From NCBI RefSeq assembly GCF_000159955.1, contig NZ_GG695986.1, positions 34,741-98,740 on the forward strand: a DNA stretch of 64,000 nucleotides, given 5' to 3'. The position numbers and the translations under genes were made by a program. This DNA is from Paenibacillus sp. oral taxon 786 str. D14 (GTDB lineage: Bacteria > Bacillota > Bacilli > Paenibacillales > Paenibacillaceae). The notes under the pieces were generated by a model. That model was not told the DNA's origin and searched no databases. It worked only from the letters and a program-made list of their open reading frames with translations. The stretch's first letter is position 1. Each line of letters begins with the position of its first letter. Of this stretch, positions 26,659 to 36,817 are shown piece after piece.

Positions 26659-27588
26659 TTACAAAGGAGCCGTATATCTACCGTATCGGGTTTCAAGTTC
26701 GATTAACCGATCTTTCTCTCCATGCAGGAATAACACATTGATCCCTTCAGCCCCATACCATTCCAACCCTATTAATATCCCTTTACCGGTAGTTTGGGCC
26801 GCAAACAGAAAGGAAAACATCTCCGGGGTCACTTCCCCCTGGTCATCTACCCGCCAGACGCTATTCGTATCCTCGGCAACAGCGGGATAGTCTAGGACGA
26901 CAACTCCATGGTCCCGCACGAGGACGAAACTAAACAACTGGTTCTTCCCGTCCGGCTGAAATAACGCCAAATACAGTTTCGCATCCGAACCAACCTCCAC
27001 TAGACTCCAGAGTTGCCGAATTGTTCTGTCCTTCTCGGATTCAAGCTTCTCGCGTAGAGGTTCATCCATTACCGAGCGTCCATCGGTAACGACGTTCAAT
27101 AAGGAATCCAGCGGGATGTCCTGCGGTTGGAAGAGATAATACGTCGCATTCGGTTGTGCCGTACCTTCGGTCACAGTGAAGATATCCCCGGACAAATGCG
27201 CGAAATTGTAGGAAGTGTCTCTTCCTGAACCTGCGCCGTCTCCTCTTTGCCATGTATCGTAGGTGACGGGTAGCACAACTCCGTTCTCGCCAATTGCATG
27301 GGTGATTTGAGCCAGCTGCTCCTGCTGCCCCTCTTCCTCCCCGGCCACGATGATCCGGCTTCCAGTTTCGTCAGCAAATCCGAAGATCCCCTTCAATTGA
27401 TCCGGATCTACTTCAGCAGGAAGCACCGGAGTAGACGATAATTGACCTTCCCCATTGTGATCTTGTTTGGTCATGGACGGTTTCTTCATCTCTGTGCCTG
27501 TATAACCCCCATTGTCCTGTGCTTCTGGATCACAACCAGCCACAATCAAAGTCAATAGCATGAATAAGAACCTACCAGCTTTCTGCAT
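26659..27588 (-). CDS. Lipoprotein of unknown function
   Basis: This 309-residue protein has a lipoprotein signal (FLFMLLTLIVAGC, Cys19) and a Gly/Asn/Gln-rich linker. The exported body of about 240 residues looks like mixed alpha/beta (LKGIFGFADETGSRIIVAGEE, DAKLYLALFQPDGKNQLFSFVLVRD). I recognise no family. The ATG follows GGAGGTG at eight bases. It is divergent from the persulfide operon. Confidence 0.7.
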   Translation of the reverse strand: MQKAGRFLFMLLTLIVAGCDPEAQDNGGYTGTEMKKPSMTKQDHNGEGQLSSTPVLPAEVDPDQLKGIFGFADETGSRIIVAGEEEGQQEQLAQITHAIGENGVVLPVTYDTWQRGDGAGSGRDTSYNFAHLSGDIFTVTEGTAQPNATYYLFQPQDIPLDSLLNVVTDGRSVMDEPLREKLESEKDRTIRQLWSLVEVGSDAKLYLALFQPDGKNQLFSFVLVRDHGVVVLDYPAVAEDTNSVWRVDDQGEVTPEMFSFLFAAQTTGKGILIGLEWYGAEGINVLFLHGEKDRLIELETRYGRYTAPL

Positions 27589-27667
27589 GCAAAAGGCACC
27601 TCCGGGTTTGACGTACTCTCTAACTACTGTATCTAACGCATGTTGTACTTATAAGTTGCAAAATGCA

Positions 27668-27695
27668 TTGTTATATTGTAATATTACGATATAGT
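27668..27695 (+). promoter_or_regulatory. Promoter and palindromic operator of the arsR-persulfide operon
   Basis: Plus strand: -35 TTGTTA (27668-27673), 16-base spacer, -10 TATAGT (27690-27695). A 20-bp near-perfect palindrome at 27673-27692 (arms ATAT-x-GTAAT and ATTAC-x-ATAT, one mismatched pair) fills the spacer. This is an ideal site for repression by the ArsR-family protein encoded 35 bases downstream. Confidence 0.78.
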
Positions 27696-27726
27696 GATTG
27701 ATAGGATATTAATGAGGTGAACCTAC

Positions 27727-28014
27727 ATGGATTACAATTTCAAAGCCTATCAGGAAACAGCAGAAATGCTGAAGGCCTTGGCGCATCCGGTTCGGTTATG
27801 TATCGTCCGCGGTTTGTTGGATAAGAAGCAATGCAATGTGACGTACATGCAGGAGTGCTTGGATCTGCCGCAATCGACCGTATCCCAGCACCTGCAGAAG
27901 CTGCGCAGCTTAGGTATCGTTGAAGCTGAACGCAACGGATTGGAAGTCAATTATCATTTGGCGAATGAGCGAGTCATTAAACTGGTTCGCCATCTGTTCG
28001 AGGAGGAACAATAA
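27727..28014 (+). CDS. ArsR-family regulator, probable persulfide or sulfur sensor
   Basis: This 95-residue winged-helix protein is a typical minimal ArsR repressor: ALAHPVRLCIVRGLL, DLPQSTVSQHLQKLRSLGIVEAERNG and a beta wing. Cysteines are at 25, 36 and 44. Sulfide-responsive ArsR proteins (SqrR, BigR) sense by a two-cysteine switch, so a thiol switch is plausible here, but the pair is not proven. GAGGTG precedes the ATG. It is followed after four bases by the sulfur-transfer enzyme, and a palindrome sits in its own promoter, so autorepression is likely. Confidence 0.9.
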   Translation: MDYNFKAYQETAEMLKALAHPVRLCIVRGLLDKKQCNVTYMQECLDLPQSTVSQHLQKLRSLGIVEAERNGLEVNYHLANERVIKLVRHLFEEEQ

Positions 28015-28018
28015 TCCG

Positions 28019-30541
28019 ATGAGTAAAAAGGTAATTATTGTCGGAGGCGTTGCCGGCGGAGCCTCTGCGGCCGCAAGACTTCGCCGTCTGGATGAAGAAG
28101 CGCATATCATCATGTTTGAACGGGACCCCTATATTTCGTTCGCGAACTGCGGGCTCCCCTACTACATCGGCGATTCGATCAAGGAACGCTCGAAGCTGTT
28201 GGTGCAAACACCGGAAGCGATGCAGCGCCGTTTTAACATCGATGTCCGCACGGAAAGCGAAGTGATCGGGATCGATCCGGCGACCAAAACCGTGCTGGTC
28301 CGCAGCAAAGAACGCGGCGAATACCGCGAAAGCTACGATGCCTTGATTTTGTCGCCCGGCGCGAAACCCATCCGTCCGAATCTTCCCGGCATCAATAGCA
28401 GCCGTATTCATACACTGCGGAATATACCGGACACCGACCGCCTGAAACAAAGGGTTGTGGATGAGCACGCAGGTTCGGCCATTGTGATCGGCGGCGGTTT
28501 TATCGGCGTCGAAATGGCCGAGAATTTAAGAGAAATCGGGCTTGAAGTGACGTTAATTGAAGGCGGTCCGCAAATTCTGGCACCGTTTGATCCCGAAATG
28601 GCGGGAGTCCTAGCCAAAGAGCTGGAGAATCACGGCGTGAAGCTGCGATTGTCGCAGACCGTCACCTCGTTTACGGAGCAAGGCAACCGGATTACGGTGC
28701 ACACTTCGGACGGGCGCGAAAGTACTGCTGATTTCGTTGTATTGGCGATTGGCGTAAAGCCAGATACCGCTTTTCTGAAGGATACCGGCATCGAACTTGG
28801 ACCAAGAGGACATATTCTCGTAAACGATAAGCTGGAAACGAGCATTCCTGACATTTATGCCGTGGGGGACGCTGTTGAAGTCGTTGATTTCGTCAATGGC
28901 TCGAAAACAGCGATCCCGCTCGCCGGACCTGCCAACAAGCAAGGACGGATCGCTGCGGACAACGTCTGCGGTCTAGGAACCACCTATAAAGGCTCGCAAG
29001 GAACGTCCATTATCAAAGTATTTGGACTTACCGGAGCGGCTACCGGGAACAATGAGAAAACACTCCAACGGATGGGCATCCCATACCATGTCACCGTGGT
29101 TCATCCTAACTCCCATGCCTCCTATTATCCCGGCGCTACCCCGCTCTCGATCAAGCTGTTGTTTCAGCCTGACGGAACGGTACTGGGCGCGCAAGCCGTT
29201 GGGTATGACGGAGTAGATAAACGGATTGACGACATCGCCACGGTGATACGATTCCGCGGAACGGTAGCGGATTTGGCCGAGCTGGAGCTGGCTTATGCCC
29301 CTCCCTACTCCTCGGCAAAGGATCCGGTCAACATGGCGGCGTACACCGCCGAGAACATCTTGAACGAAAGAGTTCGCGTGTTTGTGCCTCAGGATTTGGC
29401 GACCCGGGATGAACAAACCACTATGTTGGTTGATGTTCGTTCAGAGCTGGAGCATGCCAACGGACATATTCCCGGCTCCCTGCTGATCCCGGTCGATGAG
29501 TTACGTGATCGCTTGAATGAGCTGGACCCGAACAAGGAAATTTGGGTCTACTGCCAAGTAGGGCTGCGCGGATATACCGCTTCTCGGATTCTGCAGCAAA
29601 AAGGTTATAAAGTACGCAACCTAACCGGCGGTTACAAGCTGTATCAAATGGCCAATTACCAGCCTGGTCAGGCAATTTCACAGGAGCTTCCCGCAGATCA
29701 TACGGCAAAAATGGAGGTCGCCGCTGCGGAGACAGTCCCGGCCGAACCACAGACTGAGCGGCATTCGGCCGCGCCAAGCGAAGCCCAAGCCAAGCAGCAT
29801 GCCGATGCGGAGCTCGACGCCTGCGGGTTGTGCTGTCCGGGTCCGTTGATTCAGGTCAAACAAGCGATGGACCGTTTGGAAGCCGGACAAATTCTGCACG
29901 TAACCGCATCGGATCCGGGTTTCTATGAGGATGTGCAGGCATGGGCCGCCATGTCCAAACATCAGATGCTCCAGGTCACCAAGCGTGCGGATGGGATCAT
30001 CGAAGCCTACTTGCGGAAGGATAGCCCAGCTCAGTCTGACACTACGGTAACCACGCAGTTGGCGTCCTCTCCGGAAGGCACGACGATGATTGTGTTCAGC
30101 GGCGATTTAGATAAGGCGATTGCTTCGTTTATTATCGCCAATGGTGCAGCGGCCAGCGGCAAGAAGGTTACGTTGTTCTTTACCTTCTGGGGCCTGAACA
30201 TTCTGCGCAAATCGGAAAAGGTTCCCGTCGCCAAAACCTTCATTGGCCGCATGTTTGGCTTGATGATGCCGCGCGGCAGCCGCAAATTGTCCCTGTCCCG
30301 AATGAATATGCTTGGACTCGGGGCGAAGATGATTCGCGGCGTGATGAAACAGAATAACGTCTCGTCCTTGGAGGAATTGATGACTACCGCCATGGAGCAA
30401 GGGGTTGAAATCGTAGCCTGTCAGATGTCCATGGATTTGATGGGCATCCGCCAAGAAGAGTTGATCGACGGGGTCAAAATCGGCGGCGTTGGCTATTATT
30501 TAGGTAAGGCTGATCAATCGGGCATTAATTTATTTGTTTAA
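28019..30541 (+). CDS. CoA-disulfide reductase fused to rhodanese, TusA and DsrE2 domains
   Basis: This 840-residue protein chains four sulfur-handling domains. Residues 1-445 are a FAD/NAD(P)H disulfide reductase with GGVAGGASAAARL and active Cys44 in FANCGLPYYIG, as in CoA-disulfide reductase. About 460-550 is a rhodanese with Cys512 in YCQVGLRG. About 597-670 is TusA with CPGP (Cys606). About 680-840 is DsrE2-like with Cys801 in VACQMSMDLMG. Together they could reduce CoA persulfide or disulfide and relay sulfane sulfur. ATG 28019 is supported by AGGAGG in the end of arsR; a longer reading would overlap arsR. The direction of sulfur flow is inference. Confidence 0.93.
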   Translation: MSKKVIIVGGVAGGASAAARLRRLDEEAHIIMFERDPYISFANCGLPYYIGDSIKERSKLLVQTPEAMQRRFNIDVRTESEVIGIDPATKTVLVRSKERGEYRESYDALILSPGAKPIRPNLPGINSSRIHTLRNIPDTDRLKQRVVDEHAGSAIVIGGGFIGVEMAENLREIGLEVTLIEGGPQILAPFDPEMAGVLAKELENHGVKLRLSQTVTSFTEQGNRITVHTSDGRESTADFVVLAIGVKPDTAFLKDTGIELGPRGHILVNDKLETSIPDIYAVGDAVEVVDFVNGSKTAIPLAGPANKQGRIAADNVCGLGTTYKGSQGTSIIKVFGLTGAATGNNEKTLQRMGIPYHVTVVHPNSHASYYPGATPLSIKLLFQPDGTVLGAQAVGYDGVDKRIDDIATVIRFRGTVADLAELELAYAPPYSSAKDPVNMAAYTAENILNERVRVFVPQDLATRDEQTTMLVDVRSELEHANGHIPGSLLIPVDELRDRLNELDPNKEIWVYCQVGLRGYTASRILQQKGYKVRNLTGGYKLYQMANYQPGQAISQELPADHTAKMEVAAAETVPAEPQTERHSAAPSEAQAKQHADAELDACGLCCPGPLIQVKQAMDRLEAGQILHVTASDPGFYEDVQAWAAMSKHQMLQVTKRADGIIEAYLRKDSPAQSDTTVTTQLASSPEGTTMIVFSGDLDKAIASFIIANGAAASGKKVTLFFTFWGLNILRKSEKVPVAKTFIGRMFGLMMPRGSRKLSLSRMNMLGLGAKMIRGVMKQNNVSSLEELMTTAMEQGVEIVACQMSMDLMGIRQEELIDGVKIGGVGYYLGKADQSGINLFV

Positions 30542-30547
30542 ACGTAA

Positions 30548-30582
30548 AGGGTTCTTGGTCTACGCGACCAAGAACCTTTTTT
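30548..30582 (+). terminator. Terminator of the arsR-persulfide operon
   Basis: AAGGTTCTTGGTC-type arm pairs with GACCAAGAACCTT (11-13 bp) around TACGC, followed by six T. Confidence 0.92.
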
Positions 30583-30635
30583 GCGGTATAATTTGGGAAT
30601 AACTTTCGTCTTGCGAATAAAAGGAGAGTTGCCCA

Positions 30636-31454
30636 ATGAGCGAACAAATCCGCCAAAACAATATTGAACGTTTCACCGGGTTCAGTGATCTGTATGACCA
30701 AAACCGTCCCAAAGCTCCAGTTGATTTGATTGACATCCTCACGATGTATTTAGAACGCCGCCCCGAGGTCGTTGCAGATGTTGGCTGCGGTACCGGTCTC
30801 TCCTCTTTTATTTGGTTGGAGCGTGCGAATCAAATCGTAGGGATTGAACCCAACGATGATATGCGTGCCGTAGCGATCAACCGTTGGAAGGAAGTCGGCA
30901 AGCCACAGCAGCTTGAATTTGTGAAAGGCTTGTCGTATGAACTGCCTTTGGAAGCCTCCTCCGTTGATCTGGTTACGTGCTCACAATCCTTTCACTGGAT
31001 GGACCCGCAACCAACACTGCAGGAATTCGCCCGGGTATTGCGTCCTGGAGGCATTTTTGCTGCATACGATTGCGATTGGCCACCGGTTGTCTTGCCCGAG
31101 CTTGAGCAAGCTTACGTAGAGCTCACCAAGCTAGCTGACCAACGAGTCAGCGAACTAAGTGAGACCGGGAAAGAAGCTTATAAATGGCCCAAAGATCAGC
31201 ATTTACAGCAAATCCGCAAGAGCGGCCTGTTCCGATATTCCCGTGAGATCGTCTTTCACCATTGGGAGGACTGTGATGCTGATCGGTATGCGAACTTGGC
31301 CCTTAGTCAAGGTGGAGTGCAAACTGCCTTGAAATTAGGCGCGGACGAGATTCTAACCGCTGCCGAGCAATTTCGCAAGCGTGTAAAACAAGGATTTGGC
31401 GGAGAACGTCGACGGATTCTGTTTGGCTATCGGATGCGGCTTGGAGTGAAATAA
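30636..31454 (+). CDS. SAM-dependent methyltransferase (class I)
   Basis: This 272-residue protein has SAM motif I as VADVGCGTGLSSF, an acidic end of beta2 in VGIEPNDDM, and motif post-I in VDLVTCSQSFHWMDPQPTLQEFARVLRPGG. The SFHWM sequence is typical of the Methyltransf_11 group. The substrate is unknown. A strong AAAGGAGAG precedes the ATG. It is monocistronic, between two terminators. Confidence 0.9.
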   Translation: MSEQIRQNNIERFTGFSDLYDQNRPKAPVDLIDILTMYLERRPEVVADVGCGTGLSSFIWLERANQIVGIEPNDDMRAVAINRWKEVGKPQQLEFVKGLSYELPLEASSVDLVTCSQSFHWMDPQPTLQEFARVLRPGGIFAAYDCDWPPVVLPELEQAYVELTKLADQRVSELSETGKEAYKWPKDQHLQQIRKSGLFRYSREIVFHHWEDCDADRYANLALSQGGVQTALKLGADEILTAAEQFRKRVKQGFGGERRRILFGYRMRLGVK

Positions 31455-31460
31455 AGCAAT

Positions 31461-31496
31461 AAAAAAAGGGGCAAGACCGTAACCTCGGTCTTGCCC
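31461..31496. terminator. Bidirectional terminator between methyltransferase gene and lpd
   Basis: GGGCAAGACCG and CGGTCTTGCCC form an 11-bp stem; on the minus strand seven T follow, ending the PDH operon. A second small hairpin (CCACTTC/GAAGTGG, 31517-31535) lies between it and the lpd stop. Confidence 0.92.
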
Positions 31497-31552
31497 AAAA
31501 TATTTAGGAGATGAACCACTTCTAGAAGAAGTGGGAAAGACGTACGCTAAAC

Positions 31553-32968
31553 TTAGCGAGAGATGACGTGGATTGGATGACCTTCGACCAGCTCTGCAGT
31601 TTCCATTACGATTTCGCCCAAGGTTGGGTGAGCATGGATGGTCAGCGAGATATCTTCGAGCGTTGCACCCATTTCAACCGCAAGACCCAACTCAGCGATC
31701 AGGTTGGATGCTTCGATCCCGACGACTTGCGCGCCGAGTACAACATGGTTATCCGCGTTAGCAACGATCTTGATGAAGCCGTCAGGCTGATTCAGAGAAG
31801 TTGCGCGACCGTTGCCCGCAAACGGGAACTTGCCGGCTTTGACTTTGTAGCCCTTCTCTTTCGCTTCCGACTCCGTCAGACCTACGCTGGCGCATTCTGG
31901 ATCGGTAAATACGACCGCTGGGATCGCTTTGTAATCGACCACGGAAGGAAGTCCTGCGATTGCTTCTGCCGCAACTTTCCCTTCATAGGAAGCTTTGTGC
32001 GCCAGCGCTGGGCCCGCTACGATATCGCCAATCGCGAAGATTTTCGGGTTGCTGGTGCGGCCTTGATGGTCAACTTTCACCAAACCGCGGTCAGTCAACT
32101 CAACGCCGGCCAGATCCAGACCCAAATCGCCGTCGGTGTTCGGACGACGTCCAACCGTTACCAGCAAGTAATCGGCGGTAACTTCTTTGCTTTCGCCGTT
32201 TACGGAATATTTCACCGTAACGTTCTTATCGGTTTGTTCTGCACTTTCGGCTTTAGCATTCGTCACGATTTCAATGCCGGTTTTCGCCATGTTCTTGGCA
32301 ACCAGACGAGTCATGTCTTTATCAAAGCCAGGCAGTACCGTATCCATACCTTCAATGATCGTCACTTTCGTGCCGAATTTGGAGTACATTTGGCCGAGTT
32401 CGGCACCGATATATCCACCGCCGATAACGATGAGGCTGCTTGGAACTTCTTGCAGCTCCAGCGCTTCCGTCGAGGACAGGATGCGTCCGCCAAACGGGAA
32501 GGCTTTCAGCTCGATTGGACGGGAGCCGGTTGCCAAAATGCAATGCTTGAAGCGATAACGCGGCGATTCATGATCGTTGAAGCAGCGAGCTTCGTTTTCA
32601 TTGATGAACATCACTTCACCGTTGAAAACTTCGATCTTGTTGCCTTTCAGCAGGCCGGTAACGCCTTGGGTCATCTTCTTAACGACACTGCTTTTGAATT
32701 CCTGGGTTTTCTTGAAGTCTACGGTCACCTTCTCCGCTTTTACCCCAAACACCTCTGCATGTTGAGCAGATTCGTATTGGTGAGCTGCCGCGATCAGCGC
32801 TTTGGACGGGATACAACCACGGTTCAAGCAAACACCGCCAAGCTCGGCTTTGTCGACGATGAGCACTTTTTGCCCGAGTTGGGCGGCACGAATGGCCGCC
32901 ACATATCCGCCGGGACCTGCCCCAACAACTAATGTATCAATATCAATAGAAGCATCTCCTACTACCAT
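31553..32968 (-). CDS. lpd: Dihydrolipoamide dehydrogenase (E3)
   Basis: This 471-residue flavoenzyme reoxidises lipoamide of the PDH complex with NAD+. It has the FAD site VVGAGPGGYVAAIRAAQLG, the redox disulfide in GGVCLNRGCIPSKALI, the NAD site VIGGGYIGAELGQMYSKFG, and the C-terminal catalytic His-Glu in IHAHPTLGEIV. GGAGGTG precedes the ATG. It is the last gene of pdhA-pdhB-pdhC-lpd, six bases after pdhC, and may also serve other 2-oxoacid dehydrogenases. Confidence 0.97.
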   Translation of the reverse strand: MVVGDASIDIDTLVVGAGPGGYVAAIRAAQLGQKVLIVDKAELGGVCLNRGCIPSKALIAAAHQYESAQHAEVFGVKAEKVTVDFKKTQEFKSSVVKKMTQGVTGLLKGNKIEVFNGEVMFINENEARCFNDHESPRYRFKHCILATGSRPIELKAFPFGGRILSSTEALELQEVPSSLIVIGGGYIGAELGQMYSKFGTKVTIIEGMDTVLPGFDKDMTRLVAKNMAKTGIEIVTNAKAESAEQTDKNVTVKYSVNGESKEVTADYLLVTVGRRPNTDGDLGLDLAGVELTDRGLVKVDHQGRTSNPKIFAIGDIVAGPALAHKASYEGKVAAEAIAGLPSVVDYKAIPAVVFTDPECASVGLTESEAKEKGYKVKAGKFPFAGNGRATSLNQPDGFIKIVANADNHVVLGAQVVGIEASNLIAELGLAVEMGATLEDISLTIHAHPTLGEIVMETAELVEGHPIHVISR

Positions 32969-32974
32969 TGACGA

Positions 32975-34594
32975 TTACACCTCCATAACGAGCAGCTCTG
33001 GGTTAGCGAGCAGCTGTTTGATATAGTTCATAAAGTTCTGTGCTGTTGCACCATCGATCAGACGGTGGTCGAAGCTAAGCGACAAGGCCATAACCGGTGC
33101 AGCAACGATTTCGCCGTTCTTAACCACCGGTTTTTCGGTGATGCGGCCGGTACCAAGGATCGCTACTTCAGGGTAGTTGATAATCGGCGTAAAGAACATA
33201 CCGCCAGCAGAACCGATGTTCGTGATCGAAATCGTGCTGCCCTTCATTTCGTGAGGTGCCAGTTTGCCTTCGCGGCCGCGGGATGCCAGGTCTTTGATCG
33301 CTTCGGCGATCATCCATATGCTCTTCCGATCCGCATCTTTAATGACCGGAACGATCAAGCCGTTATCGGTGTCGGTTGCGATCCCGATGTTGTAGTATTT
33401 CTTATAAACGATCTCATTGTTCGCTTCATCGATCGAAGCGTTCAGAGCCGGGAATTGACGGGAAGCGGCCACCAGCGCTTTAACGATGAATGGAAGATAA
33501 GTGACTTTAATGCCTTTCTTCTCGGCGATTGGTTTCATGCGAGTACGGAAAGCAACCAGTTCCGTAACATCCACTTCATCCATAATGGTAACATGCGGAG
33601 CCGTGTAAGCCGATTTCACCATCGCGTTGGAAATCGCTTTGCGGATACCCTTGAACGGAACGCGTTCTTCTTCGCCCTCTGTTGCGATCGCTGTTGGTGC
33701 AGCGGCAGCAGGCGCTTTTGCAGTTTGGGCTGGAGCAGCGGCTTGTGCAGGTGCAGCAGCTTGAGCTGGAGCAGCGGCGGCAGCTCCGCCTTTCTTGAAG
33801 TTGTCAACGTCTTCCTTCGTGATTTTACCGGCTTTCCCTGTCCCTGGTACCAGCGACAAGTCAACGCCTTGCTCGCGAGCATATTTGCGTACGCCAGGCG
33901 TAGCGAGGATCTCACGGTTTGGAGCTGCAGGAGCTGCGGCTGCGGCCGGTGCGCTTGCTGCAGCAGCAGGAGCGTCATGACCTTGTGCAGGTGCTGCGGC
34001 TTGTTCAGGCAGATCGCCTTCGGCATCGATGATGGCGACGACTTCGCCTACGCGGAAGATCGCACCGTCTTTGCCGAACACTTCAAGAACCGTACCGTTA
34101 ACTGGACATGGTACTTCAACGACCGCTTTGTCGTTTTGGACTTCCATAATGATGTCTTCGTCCGTTACCTTGTCGCCCGGTTTAATATGCATTTTGATAA
34201 TTTCGCCTTCATGCAAACCTTCGCCAAGCTCAGGGAAGCGGTACTCGAATTTAGAAGAAGAAGCTGCTTGCGGAGCCGGAGCTGCTGCTGGAGCAGCTGA
34301 AGCGCTTGCTTCAGCAGCTGGAGCTGGAGCACCTTCTTGTTCAGGAATATCGCCTTCAGCTTCGATGACGGCAACAACTTCGCCTACACGGAACACAGCA
34401 CCGTCTTTACCAAACACTTCTTGTACAACACCGTTCACAGGACATGGTACTTCAACAATCGCTTTGTCGTTTTGTACCTCCATGATGATATCTTCATCCG
34501 TTACTTTGTCCCCTGGCTTGATATGCATTTTGATGATTTCACCTTCATGCAAGCCTTCGCCTAGTTCAGGGAACCGATATTCAAACTTCGCCAC
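32975..34594 (-). CDS. pdhC: Pyruvate dehydrogenase E2, dihydrolipoamide acetyltransferase with two lipoyl domains
   Basis: This 539-residue core subunit carries acetyl groups to CoA. Two nearly identical lipoyl domains lie at about 2-80 and 114-192, with lipoyl lysines 44 (NDKAIVEVP) and 156 (NDKAVVEVP). Ala/Pro-rich hinges flank them. The E1/E3-binding domain is [21 protein letters not shown]. The catalytic domain ends in [20 protein letters not shown] with the His and Asp of the active site. Two lipoyl domains rather than one suggest internal duplication. The start is GTG with AGGAGGT upstream. Confidence 0.97.
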   Translation of the reverse strand: MAKFEYRFPELGEGLHEGEIIKMHIKPGDKVTDEDIIMEVQNDKAIVEVPCPVNGVVQEVFGKDGAVFRVGEVVAVIEAEGDIPEQEGAPAPAAEASASAAPAAAPAPQAASSSKFEYRFPELGEGLHEGEIIKMHIKPGDKVTDEDIIMEVQNDKAVVEVPCPVNGTVLEVFGKDGAIFRVGEVVAIIDAEGDLPEQAAAPAQGHDAPAAAASAPAAAAAPAAPNREILATPGVRKYAREQGVDLSLVPGTGKAGKITKEDVDNFKKGGAAAAAPAQAAAPAQAAAPAQTAKAPAAAAPTAIATEGEEERVPFKGIRKAISNAMVKSAYTAPHVTIMDEVDVTELVAFRTRMKPIAEKKGIKVTYLPFIVKALVAASRQFPALNASIDEANNEIVYKKYYNIGIATDTDNGLIVPVIKDADRKSIWMIAEAIKDLASRGREGKLAPHEMKGSTISITNIGSAGGMFFTPIINYPEVAILGTGRITEKPVVKNGEIVAAPVMALSLSFDHRLIDGATAQNFMNYIKQLLANPELLVMEV

Positions 34595-34622
34595 AGGAAA
34601 GACCTCCTATTTGTTCTTCGAT

Positions 34623-35603
34623 TTAGAATTCCAGCACTTTGTTAACACCATCGATCACGCGAGCCGGAGACGGCAGCCATTGATCTTCGATTTGCGCGAA
34701 CGGATAAACGGTATCCGGTGGAGCGATACGCAGTACAGGAGCTTCCAGGTGCAGAATCGCTTTCTCGTTAATTTGCGCGATGACTTCCGCAGCGATACCG
34801 GCCGATTTTTGCGCTTCTTGAACGATGATAGCGCGATTCGTTTTCTTCACAGAGGCAATAATCGTTTCGATGTCGAGCGGTACGAGGGTGCGCAGGTCGA
34901 TCACTTCAGCTTTAATGCCTTTGGTTTTTTCCAATTCTTCAGCAGCTTTAACTGCGGTATGAACCATAAGACCGTATGCAAGAATCGTTACATCGGAACC
35001 TTCGCGAACGACTTTGGCTTTGCCCAGTTCAACGGTATATTCACCTTCCGGCACTTCTTCGCGGAACGCATGGTACAGGTTCAAGTGTTCCATGAAGAAT
35101 ACAGGATCGTTATCGCGGATCGCAGAGATCAACAGACCTTTCGCGTCATAAGGGTTCGAAGGAACGACCAGCTTGATCCCCGGAGTTTGGGCGATCAGGC
35201 CTTCCAAAGCGTCGGTATGCAACTCAGCCGCTTTAACGCCGCCGCCAAACGGAGTACGGAACACGATCGGGGAATGATAACGTCCGCCGGAACGGTAACG
35301 CATCCGGGCCGCTTGTACAAGAATTTGGTCCAATGCTTCAAAAATAAAGCCAACAAACTGAATTTCCGCAATTGGACGGAAGCCTTGAATCCCCAAGCCT
35401 ACCGCCAAACCGCCAATAGCGGATTCTGCGAGCGGCGTATCCATTACGCGCTCTTCCCCGAATTCTTTTTGCAGACCTTCTGTTACACGGAACACCCCGC
35501 CGACATTACCTACGTCTTCGCCGAAAATCAGAACATTTGGATCGCGTTGCAGTTCGACGCGCAAGGCGTCGCGAATCGCTTCTTTCATATTCATTTGTGC
35601 CAT
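34623..35603 (-). CDS. pdhB: Pyruvate dehydrogenase E1 beta subunit
   Basis: This 326-residue protein is the beta half of the thiamine-diphosphate-dependent E1. It begins [29 protein letters not shown] and contains [20 protein letters not shown] with the cofactor-activating Glu, and an [12 protein letters not shown] stretch. GAGGAGG precedes the ATG. It lies 48 bases after pdhA and 28 before pdhC. Confidence 0.97.
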   Translation of the reverse strand: MAQMNMKEAIRDALRVELQRDPNVLIFGEDVGNVGGVFRVTEGLQKEFGEERVMDTPLAESAIGGLAVGLGIQGFRPIAEIQFVGFIFEALDQILVQAARMRYRSGGRYHSPIVFRTPFGGGVKAAELHTDALEGLIAQTPGIKLVVPSNPYDAKGLLISAIRDNDPVFFMEHLNLYHAFREEVPEGEYTVELGKAKVVREGSDVTILAYGLMVHTAVKAAEELEKTKGIKAEVIDLRTLVPLDIETIIASVKKTNRAIIVQEAQKSAGIAAEVIAQINEKAILHLEAPVLRIAPPDTVYPFAQIEDQWLPSPARVIDGVNKVLEF

Positions 35604-35651
35604 TGCTTGTATCCTCCTCTATAGAACGATCAGACTAATTTACACGTACGT

Positions 35652-36719
35652 TTATTGAAAATCGGCCTTTTGCTCTTCCAGGTGTTTAGGCGTTACTTCA
35701 AACATGCTGTCGATCAGGCCAGGAATTGTCATTTTTTCCGTTTGTTCTGCTTTCTTAATATGCTCGTTTACTTTCGCTTTCGCTTCTTCTTTCACACGAG
35801 CGGTATCTTCTTCGGTCCAAAGACCCTTCTTCTCCAAATATTTAGCCAGACGAGCGATCGGGTCTTTCTCGCTCCATTGACCTTCTTCTTCCTTCGTCCG
35901 GTATTTCGAAGTGTCGTCAGACAGGGAGTGTGGACGGAAACGATAAGTTACGGCTTCAATCAAAGTAGCGCCTTCCCCGTTGCGGGCACGTTCAGCAGCT
36001 TCACGCACGGCGCTGATAACTGCAAATACGTCCATCCCGTCGATTTTCACGCCGCGGATCCCAGCAGCAACTGCTTTGTGCGCGATCGACAAAGCTGCAG
36101 TTTGTTTGGAGAACGGTGTCGTGATGGCATAACCGTTGTTTTGCACGAAGAAAATAACCGGCAGTTTAAATACGCCAGCGTAGTTCAATGCTTCGTAGAA
36201 ATCGCCTTCGGAAGAACCGCCGTCACCGGTGTAAGTGATAACGACTTGTTTTTGTTTTTTGAGCTTGTAGCCCATGGCGATCCCCATTGCATGCAATACT
36301 TGTGCGCCGATGATGATTTGCGGCATAAGTACGTTAACGCCTTCTGGAATTTGTCCGCCATGTTGATGGCCGCGGGAATACAAGAAAGCTTGATAAAGCG
36401 GAAGTCCATGCCATACGAGCTGCGGCATATCGCGGTAACCCGGGCAAATGAAGTCCTGTTTATCCAGCGCAAATTCACTACCTACCATTGTCGCTTCTTG
36501 CCCGGAAACTGGAGCATAAAATCCGAGGCGGCCTTGGCGGCCCAAGTTGATCGCACGTTCGTCCCAAGTACGGGTAAATACCATTCGATACATCAATTCT
36601 TTTAATTCATCGTCGGACAGAGCCGGTACTTTATCTTTGTTAACGATTTCACCGTCTGGCGAGAGCACGGACAAAGCTTCTACTTCTTCCGTGTATACTT
36701 CATAAGGAATCTTGCTCAT
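35652..36719 (-). CDS. pdhA: Pyruvate dehydrogenase E1 alpha subunit
   Basis: This 355-residue protein binds thiamine diphosphate through GDGGSSEGDFYEALNYAGVFKLPVIF..NN. It also has YRDMPQLVWHGLPLYQAFLYSRGHQHGG and the serine-containing loop FRPHSLSDDTSKYR. The enzyme decarboxylates pyruvate and passes acetyl to E2. The ATG at 36719 follows GAGGTG by six bases. A GTG three codons upstream overlaps that site and is unlikely. It is the first gene of the PDH operon. Confidence 0.97.
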   Translation of the reverse strand: MSKIPYEVYTEEVEALSVLSPDGEIVNKDKVPALSDDELKELMYRMVFTRTWDERAINLGRQGRLGFYAPVSGQEATMVGSEFALDKQDFICPGYRDMPQLVWHGLPLYQAFLYSRGHQHGGQIPEGVNVLMPQIIIGAQVLHAMGIAMGYKLKKQKQVVITYTGDGGSSEGDFYEALNYAGVFKLPVIFFVQNNGYAITTPFSKQTAALSIAHKAVAAGIRGVKIDGMDVFAVISAVREAAERARNGEGATLIEAVTYRFRPHSLSDDTSKYRTKEEEGQWSEKDPIARLAKYLEKKGLWTEEDTARVKEEAKAKVNEHIKKAEQTEKMTIPGLIDSMFEVTPKHLEEQKADFQ

Positions 36720-36771
36720 TTTTTTCACCTCGACTGAAAATTTGATTAACTTGTTCCTCTGTTATAGAATT

Positions 36772-36801
36772 ATTATACTCCTGTTTCATTCTAGAAGTCA
36801 A
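36772..36801 (-). promoter_or_regulatory. Promoter of the PDH operon
   Basis: Minus strand: -35 TTGACT, 18-base spacer, -10 TATAAT, giving a leader of about 45 bases before pdhA. Confidence 0.75.
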
Positions 36802-36817
36802 AGGAATTAAGGATTGT

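Noticed and set aside
34029..35624. Long plus-strand open frame opposite pdhC and pdhB
   Set aside because: It mirrors the repetitive Ala/Pro codons and lipoyl domains of pdhC and lacks a start signal; it is an antisense shadow.
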